A stretch of DNA of 20,757 nucleotides from NCBI GenBank assembly GCA_003249585.1, contig QKIM01000621.1, positions 1-20,757 of the forward strand, read 5' to 3'. The DNA is from Deltaproteobacteria bacterium. Its GTDB lineage: Bacteria > Myxococcota_A > Polyangia > HGW-17. Position 1 is the first letter of the stretch, and each line of letters opens with the position of its first letter. The notes below the pieces were generated by a model that saw nothing but the letters and a program-made list of their open reading frames with translations, did no database searches and was not told the DNA's origin. This document shows positions 16,060-20,757 of the stretch, piece after piece. The position numbers were made by a program, and so were the translations under genes.

Positions 16060-16692
16060 CTACTGGACGGCGACCATGCCGTTGAAGGCCATGAAGGCCA
16101 TGGCCATGATCCCCGTGACGATCATGGTGATGCCGATCCCCTGCAGAGGCGCGGGAATGTTGGAGTACCGCAGGCGACGGCGGAGGGCGGCCATGAGCAC
16201 GATGGCCAGGGTGTAGCCGACGCCGGAGCCGAACCCGTAGGCGACGGCCTGCAGAAAGGAGTAGTGGCGGACCGTGAGGAAGAGGGAGACGCCCAAAATG
16301 GCACAGTTGACGGTGATCAGCGGCAGGAAGATCCCCAGGGCCTGATAGAGAGCCTTGAAAAAACGCTCCATGGTCATCTCGACGACCTGGACGAACGCCG
16401 CGATGACGGCGATGTAGACGATGACGGAGAAGATCTCGAGGCTGATCCCCGTGGCCCGGTCGCCCAAAAGCCAGGAGAGCGCGCCGGGCCTGAGGAAGTG
16501 GCTGTGGATGAGCCAGTTGAGGGCGGCCGTGGCGGTGCTGACGAAGGTGACCGCCGTGCCCATGCCGAAGCTCACGTCGAGCCGCTTGGACAGGGCGACG
16601 AAGCTGCATATGCCGAGGAAGTTGGTCAGCAGGATGTTGCTGGTGAAGATGGCGGCAAAGAGGATGACCAGGGGATGGATGTCCGGCGTCAT
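16060..16692 (-). CDS. nqrE: Na+-translocating NADH:quinone reductase subunit E
   Basis: NqrE and NqrD are inverted-topology membrane subunits that hold an intramembrane iron-sulfur centre. The 210-residue product has about six hydrophobic helices. Conserved segments include NFLGICSFVALSKR with C29, and ALGIFLPLITVNCAILG with C130, the two expected cluster ligands. YGFGSGVGYTLAIV and YSNIPAPLQGIGI also match the family (RnfA is the paralogue). The start overlaps the nqrD stop by 4 nt (ATGA). Confidence 0.95.
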   Translation of the reverse strand: MTPDIHPLVILFAAIFTSNILLTNFLGICSFVALSKRLDVSFGMGTAVTFVSTATAALNWLIHSHFLRPGALSWLLGDRATGISLEIFSVIVYIAVIAAFVQVVEMTMERFFKALYQALGIFLPLITVNCAILGVSLFLTVRHYSFLQAVAYGFGSGVGYTLAIVLMAALRRRLRYSNIPAPLQGIGITMIVTGIMAMAFMAFNGMVAVQ

Positions 16693-17291
16693 GAGGACCT
16701 CCTGGCGCGGCCGAGCTGGATGCCGCGGACGATCCAGATGATGACCCCCATGATGAGGAAGGCGCCGGGGGCCAGCAGAATGGCCCGGGCGGGCTCATAG
16801 CCGGCGGGCATGAGGCGGTGTCCCATGAGGGTCCCAGCGCCCAGCAGCTCCCGGAAGATGGCGACCGTAAGGAGGATCATCCCATAGCCGATGCCGTTCC
16901 CAAGCCCATCGAGGATGGAGGGTCCCACGCGGTTCTTTATGGCGAAGGCCTCGGCGCGGCCGAGGATGATGCAGTTGGTGATGATGAGCCCGACATAGGG
17001 CCCGAGCTGCTTGGACATGGAGAAATAGTAGGCCTTGAGCAGCTGGTCGAAGAGGATGACGAAGGTCGCGATGAAGATCATCTCCACCATGAGCCTCGCC
17101 TTGCGGGGAATGAGCCCCTTGAAGAGGCTGACCATGGCACCGGTGCCCATGGAGACCACGGTGACGGCCAGCGACATGATCAGGGCGTTCTCCACCCGGG
17201 TGGTGACCGCCAGGGCGCTGCACACGCCGAGCATCTGGTGGAAGATGGGGTTCTCGTGCCAGATCGCTCTCTTAATGATTCTAAGACCCAT
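16689..17291 (-). CDS. nqrD: Na+-translocating NADH:quinone reductase subunit D
   Basis: The 200-residue membrane protein carries ENPIFHQMLGVCSALAVTTR with C24 and GLIITNCIILGRAEAFA with C107, the partner ligands of the cysteines in NqrE. It also has DGLGNGIGYGMILLTVAIFR, FRELLGAGTL and a late LLAPGAFLIMG helix. Length is close to the Vibrio subunit. RnfE is the paralogue; assignment to Nqr rests on NqrF and NqrA in the same operon. Its start overlaps the nqrC end by 11 nt and its stop overlaps nqrE by 4 nt. Confidence 0.94.
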   Translation of the reverse strand: MGLRIIKRAIWHENPIFHQMLGVCSALAVTTRVENALIMSLAVTVVSMGTGAMVSLFKGLIPRKARLMVEMIFIATFVILFDQLLKAYYFSMSKQLGPYVGLIITNCIILGRAEAFAIKNRVGPSILDGLGNGIGYGMILLTVAIFRELLGAGTLMGHRLMPAGYEPARAILLAPGAFLIMGVIIWIVRGIQLGRARRSS

Positions 17292-17922
17292 GGCGACCTC
17301 CTCTCCGGTCGGAAACGGCTGCCTTGAGGGTCTTCCCGATCATGGCGTTCACGCGCACGGTCGTCTCTGTCGCACCGGTGATACCGTCGATCTCGTAGGG
17401 TCCGGTCGCCTCGCCGGCCTTGGTGATCTTCATGAGGACCTTCTCGGAAGCCGCGTCACGAGTGAATTTGAGACCACTAAATCGCTTCGTGAAGGCCTCG
17501 GTGACGATCTCGGCGCCGAGCCCTGGGGTCTCTTCCTGTCGTGTGAAGACCACGCCGCGGATCACGGAGAGGGTCTGATCGAGAGCGATATATCCGTGTA
17601 TGGGCCCCCAAAAGCCCATACCCGAGAAGGGGTAGATATAGGTGATCGTCTGCGCGGTGGAGGAGAACCGGAGCCGTGCTCCTCCGCGGCGGGTGCGCTC
17701 CTCGGCGAATCGCAGGCTGTAGAGGCGCTTGAGGTCCGAGGCCCCCCTGCCGGACACGTCGACTCCTGCCAGGGCGAAGAGGGAGCGGTACCGGTCGTTG
17801 AGGAGGTTGGTCTCGATGCGGCTCCCCAGGAGATGGTTTGCGCCCATGAGGAGCACCCCCGACACCAGGGCCGTGAGGGTGACGAAGGTGATCGTGTAGA
17901 GGGTGGAGGGCGATCTATTCAT
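17281..17922 (-). CDS. nqrC: Na+-translocating NADH:quinone reductase subunit C
   Basis: NqrC is a periplasm-facing flavoprotein anchored by one helix (about residues 8-30). The 213-residue product has the FMN attachment motif DGITGAT with T185 as the covalent site, and the conserved EETPGLGAEI at about 130-139. GMGFWGPIHGYIAL matches the flavin-domain core. It is shorter than the Vibrio protein (about 257). ATG 17922 overlaps the end of nqrB by 8 nt; an in-frame upstream extension lies within nqrB and looks non-native. Flavinylation needs ApbE, which is not encoded in this window. Confidence 0.93.
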   Translation of the reverse strand: MNRSPSTLYTITFVTLTALVSGVLLMGANHLLGSRIETNLLNDRYRSLFALAGVDVSGRGASDLKRLYSLRFAEERTRRGGARLRFSSTAQTITYIYPFSGMGFWGPIHGYIALDQTLSVIRGVVFTRQEETPGLGAEIVTEAFTKRFSGLKFTRDAASEKVLMKITKAGEATGPYEIDGITGATETTVRVNAMIGKTLKAAVSDRRGGRHGS

Positions 17923-19000
17923 AGCGCGCCTCCCGCCGCAGCCTGCGGACCCGCACCCCCTCATCGATGAGCGGGGCGGCCACATTCATGAGGATGATGG
18001 AGAACATGACCCCCTCCACCAGGGGCGCGAAGGCTCTGATGACGATGATGAGGACGCCGGTGAGGAGGCCGTAGACCCACTTTCCCAGCCCCGTGTCCGG
18101 TGAGGTGACGGGATCGCTGGCCATGAAGAAGGTGCCAAGAAGCAGTCCACCGGAGAAGAGGTGGAGCACAGGGCCGGGGGTGCCCTGGGGGCCGAGGAGC
18201 TTGAAGAGCGCCGCCGTGCCCAGGGCGCCCGCCAGGATGGCGACGGGAATGCGCCAGTTCACCACGCGGATGACGATGAGGTAGAGCCCGCCCAGGATGA
18301 TGAGCACAGAGGAGATCTCCCCGACTGAGCCGCCTTTGGGGCCCAAAAGCAGCTGCTGCAGCGGAATGCTCGAGGCCAGATCCGGGTGGCTCTTCATGAG
18401 GGCCAGGGGAGTGGCGCCGGTGACGGCGTCGCTGTTCGCCGTGAGGAATTCGAAGAGCCGGTATTTGGGCTCGATGTAGGTGGGAGGAGAGACCGCTGCG
18501 GGCCAGGAGATGAGGGCGAAGAGGCGCCCCACCAGGGCAGGGTTGAAGGGGTTGTGGCCCACTCCCCCGAAGACCTCCTTGCCGAAGACGATGCCGAAGA
18601 CGATGGAGATGGTGTACATCCAAAGGGGAGTGTTCACGGGGAAGATGAGAACGAAGAGCATTCCCGTGACAAGAAACCCTTCACTGATGGTCTCCTTGCG
18701 AAAGAAGGCGAAGATCGACTCCACGATGGCCCCCACGGCGTAGGACCACAGCAGCAGAAGAGGGATGCGCAGACCATAGTACCAGGTGGCCATGGCCACG
18801 ATGGGCATGAGGGCGATGACCACGGTGAAGACGTACCGCTTGGTGTTGATGGCGTCCCGGATGTATGGGGCCCTGTCCGTGGGAATGTCGGGATCGAAGA
18901 GCGCGGCGTTTACGGCCTCGACGAGGGGGTGCACAGGTCTGAAGAGGCCCTTTTTGGTTCGTTCAGACAGGGTGTCCAGGAGGTCTCTGAGAACCTTCAT
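17915..19000 (-). CDS. nqrB: Na+-translocating NADH:quinone reductase subunit B
   Basis: NqrB is the large membrane subunit and the main Na+-pathway component. The 361-residue product has many hydrophobic helices, with RDAINTKRYVFTVVIALMP, EGFLVTGMLFVLIFPVNTPL, GKEVFGGVGHNPFNPALVGR and TFFMASDPVTSPDTGLGKW. The covalent FMN site is DAVTGAT with T197, matching Vibrio T236. It is shorter than the Vibrio subunit (about 415). ATG 19000 overlaps the nqrA stop (ATGA). RnfD is the paralogue. Confidence 0.95.
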   Translation of the reverse strand: MKVLRDLLDTLSERTKKGLFRPVHPLVEAVNAALFDPDIPTDRAPYIRDAINTKRYVFTVVIALMPIVAMATWYYGLRIPLLLLWSYAVGAIVESIFAFFRKETISEGFLVTGMLFVLIFPVNTPLWMYTISIVFGIVFGKEVFGGVGHNPFNPALVGRLFALISWPAAVSPPTYIEPKYRLFEFLTANSDAVTGATPLALMKSHPDLASSIPLQQLLLGPKGGSVGEISSVLIILGGLYLIVIRVVNWRIPVAILAGALGTAALFKLLGPQGTPGPVLHLFSGGLLLGTFFMASDPVTSPDTGLGKWVYGLLTGVLIIVIRAFAPLVEGVMFSIILMNVAAPLIDEGVRVRRLRREARYE

Positions 19001-20352
19001 CGGGGGCCTCCGGGCAGCTGTTTCAGCCATTGGGCCTTGGCCGCGGTGATGGCGTGGGTGAGCTCGAGCTTGGAGGGGCAGACGTAGGAGCACAGTCCGC
19101 AGCCTGAGCAGCGCGGGAGGCCGTGGGCCACCGCCTCGTCGAGGATGGCTGCGGAACTGAGCTTGAACAGATGCTGGGGATCGAGGCCCACCGGGCAGAT
19201 CTCCTCGCAGTAGTTGCAGCTCACACAGAATCTGCGCTCGCCGCGGATCCCTCCGTTGATCTCCCGTGAGCGGGTGGGGAAATAAAAGGAGAGGAAGGTG
19301 GGGGAGACGGAGTCCTTGGAGAGGCCGGGGCGCAGGTAGTGGAGCATCTCCCGGTCCCTGGGGTTGGCCAGGACAAAGACGCCACGGTCCCAGGGGCGAA
19401 CGGATTCGACGTTGGGAGAGACGACCTCGCGTCCCGTGAGCAGACCGCCCGTGACGACCCGGTGCTCCGCAGGCAGGTCCTCACCGATGAGGGCGGACAG
19501 TGGCGTGAAGGGGAGGAGGGCGCGGTGCCCGGGGACCAGATCTCCCGAGGAGCGTCCCAGAGCCACGACGATGTTCGGATCCACGGCGCTGGGTTCCACG
19601 AGAGCCATGAGCCTTGCGAGGGTCTGCAGATCAAGCCACCAGTATTTGTCAGGATCCTTTCGGATCTCCGTTGGGTAGATCCGGCGGGCCAGCGGGATGG
19701 AGCCGTCGTGGGCGGGGTATCGGGGAGGGAGGAAGAGCGTGTCCACCCCCTTTGTCGCGTCGAGAGTCCGTGCACCCAGGGTGCCAGGGATGTCAGGGGC
19801 CAGGATGGTGATGTCCAGGGAGTCACCGAGGATGGTCCTGAGGGCACTGATTCCGGCGCCCAGGTCGAGGTCGCCCGGGCTGATCTCGGGGGCCGCGGTG
19901 AAGGGCTCTGTGAGAAAGGTAGCTACAAAGACCCTGCGCGGGCTTCTGCGAGGATCAATGACGCGTCCGGTCAGCAGGTTCCTGATTTCAAGCCACAGCC
20001 CGCTCCGGAGGAACCGCTCCCGGGGGGAGTCGCCAGGAACAGGCCGGAGTTCTGTGTCGTCGATGGTGAAGGACAGGATGTCGCTGTCACCTGGCCTTGT
20101 GGTGCCCACGACTCCGTCGAAGGTCAAGGGCAGGGGGAAGCACACGGGGATGCCGTCGCGGCCGGCGGTTTTCAGGACCGGCTCATGCGCGTCGAAGCGG
20201 TTCTGAGAGCGGGAGACCGGAACGAAACGGTATCTTTCAGTAGTCAGCGGAATATTGATACGAGAAGATTGTACGGTTATGATGTCCCCAGAAGGGGGAC
20301 TGTAGGCGAATTTGAAAGCACGGCCGCCTTCGAAAGCAAGATGTTTGTTCAT
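18997..20352 (-). CDS. nqrA: NqrA-like subunit with RnfC-type 2x[4Fe-4S] C-terminus
   Basis: The first gene of the operon encodes 451 residues. The body follows NqrA: FLRSGLWLEIRNLLTGRVID (114-133), VFVATFLTEPFTAAPEI, DLGAGISALRTILGD, a YPAHDGSIPLARRIYPT segment that aligns with the Vibrio HPAGLAGTHMHFLYPV region, and HRVVTGGLLTGREV (297-310). The C-terminus differs from Vibrio NqrA by having two full ferredoxin motifs: C376, C379, C382 and C386 (CVSCNYCEEICP), and C415, C418, C421 and C425 (CSGCGLCSYVCPSK). RnfC carries such a pair, while characterised NqrA has no Fe-S cluster. The N-terminus lacks the RnfC-type HPPENK region. ATG 20352 follows AGAGGA by 7 nt. The protein probably occupies the cytosolic NqrA position and might hold two clusters. 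Confidence 0.88.
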   Translation of the reverse strand: MNKHLAFEGGRAFKFAYSPPSGDIITVQSSRINIPLTTERYRFVPVSRSQNRFDAHEPVLKTAGRDGIPVCFPLPLTFDGVVGTTRPGDSDILSFTIDDTELRPVPGDSPRERFLRSGLWLEIRNLLTGRVIDPRRSPRRVFVATFLTEPFTAAPEISPGDLDLGAGISALRTILGDSLDITILAPDIPGTLGARTLDATKGVDTLFLPPRYPAHDGSIPLARRIYPTEIRKDPDKYWWLDLQTLARLMALVEPSAVDPNIVVALGRSSGDLVPGHRALLPFTPLSALIGEDLPAEHRVVTGGLLTGREVVSPNVESVRPWDRGVFVLANPRDREMLHYLRPGLSKDSVSPTFLSFYFPTRSREINGGIRGERRFCVSCNYCEEICPVGLDPQHLFKLSSAAILDEAVAHGLPRCSGCGLCSYVCPSKLELTHAITAAKAQWLKQLPGGPR

Positions 20353-20595
20353 GAGACAGTCCTCTGAAGCTCCTTGGGGCTAGGGGCAACAGTTCCCAAC
20401 TCAGAAGGGATAACATCTATTCCATTATTTAAAAGGAAAAAGGGTGGACTAAGGGCGGGAAATCCTTTCATCATGGGCAGAAAAAAATCTCCTCAGATAT
20501 ATTGACAAAAATCTTGCAGTAGGGTACCACCAATGACACTGATCAGACACACCATTGGTTTATTGATGGATATAACCAGAAAGGATGTTTTAAAC
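20353..20595. promoter_or_regulatory. Divergent intergenic region between nqrA and a lipoprotein gene
   Basis: This AT-rich 243-nt gap must hold promoters for both directions. On the plus strand a perfect TTGACA (-35) lies at 20512-20517, but no good -10 stands at 16-18 nt. On the minus strand AATAAT (plus 20424-20429) is a -10-like hexamer with a poor -35. A dyad, ACCAATG (20529-20535) and CATTGGT (20553-20559), surrounds a TGATCA and overlies the expected -10 region of the plus-strand promoter. It may be an operator. No gene was found in the gap. Confidence 0.45.
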
Positions 20596-20757
20596 ATGAA
20601 AAAATTAGTTGCTATTCTGAGTGTTGCTCTCTTCGCCCTGGCCTTCGGTGGCTGCAAGAAAAAAGCTGAGGAGACCACCCCTGACAAGACCCCCACCACC
20701 GACAAAGCTCCCGTGACCAAGGATGCGACTCCGGCTGCCACCAAGCCTGCCGAGCCC
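20596..20757 (+). CDS. Small lipoprotein with Lys/Thr/Pro/Ala-rich region (3' end outside window)
   Basis: From ATG 20596, behind AGAAAGGAT, 54 residues are readable before the window ends. MKKLVAILSVALFALAFGGC is a lipoprotein signal with predicted acylated C20; the residue at -3 is Phe, a little atypical. It is followed by KKK and a low-complexity TTPDKTPTTDKAPVTKDATP tail typical of disordered surface linkers. Any folded domain would lie beyond the window. Function is not recognisable. It is divergent from nqrA. Confidence 0.75.
   Translation, partial: MKKLVAILSVALFALAFGGCKKKAEETTPDKTPTTDKAPVTKDATPAATKPAEP

Noticed and set aside
14912..16216. Long plus-strand open frame opposite nqrF
   Set aside because: The minus frame has every NqrF motif; the plus frame has Gly/Glu/Asp-rich composition with no recognisable domain.
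14963..20352. Rnf complex as the identity of the minus-strand operon
   Set aside because: The presence of NqrF with [2Fe-2S], FAD and NAD domains, the A-F gene order and the absence of RnfB favour Nqr; only the NqrA C-terminus is Rnf-like.
1..20757. tRNA, rRNA or mobile elements
   Set aside because: No cloverleaf-like sequence, rRNA signature, transposase or terminal inverted repeat was seen by eye on either strand.

Overview
The window is a high-GC bacterial chromosomal segment with two parts. Positions 1-13187 (+ strand) carry the end of the S10 cluster plus the spc and alpha ribosomal protein clusters. Positions 14963-20352 (- strand) carry a complete six-gene nqrABCDEF operon for a sodium-pumping NADH:quinone reductase. 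Between them, convergent with nqr, is a 510-residue lipoprotein gene ending in seven Cys/Asp-rich repeats. The 3' edge cuts a small lipoprotein gene divergent from nqrA. Gene order, a type-Z zinc S14, a membrane-bound Nqr and the Cys/Asp repeat lipoprotein suggest a Gram-negative of the former Deltaproteobacteria (Myxococcota, Bradymonadales or relatives). This placement is an inference from recall; no search was run.

Ribosomal part: rplB (5'-truncated by the window), rpsS, rplV, rpsC, rplP, rpmC, rpsQ, rplN, rplX, rplE, rpsN, rpsH, rplF, rplR, rpsE, rpmD, rplO, secY, adk, map, rpmJ, rpsM, rpsK, rpoA, rplQ. Spacing is tight, with several overlapping stop/start codons, so the block is probably read as one or a few long transcripts. 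Two usual members are missing from their expected places: infA between map and rpmJ, and rpsD between rpsK and rpoA. The three widest gaps inside the block (before secY, rpsM and rpoA) each contain a stem-loop. The clearest oddity is rplO: L15 is 309 residues long because its C-terminal domain is present three times in tandem. L5, L17, L24 and RpoA are also longer than usual.

Middle part: an extended -10 element probably starts the lipoprotein transcript. The protein has a lipobox, a poly-Asn linker encoded by a trinucleotide repeat, probable OB-fold-like beta domains, and seven repeats with invariant Cys spacing and DxDxDG-like acidic loops.

Nqr part: the genes overlap or nearly touch in the order A-B-C-D-E-F. 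NqrB and NqrC keep the flavinylation Thr, NqrD and NqrE keep the paired membrane cysteines, and NqrF keeps the [2Fe-2S], FAD and NAD motifs. NqrA is unusual: its C-terminus has two complete [4Fe-4S] ferredoxin motifs like those of RnfC, on an NqrA-like body. This looks like an Rnf/Nqr intermediate. The two observations most worth following are the triple-domain L15 and the dicluster NqrA.
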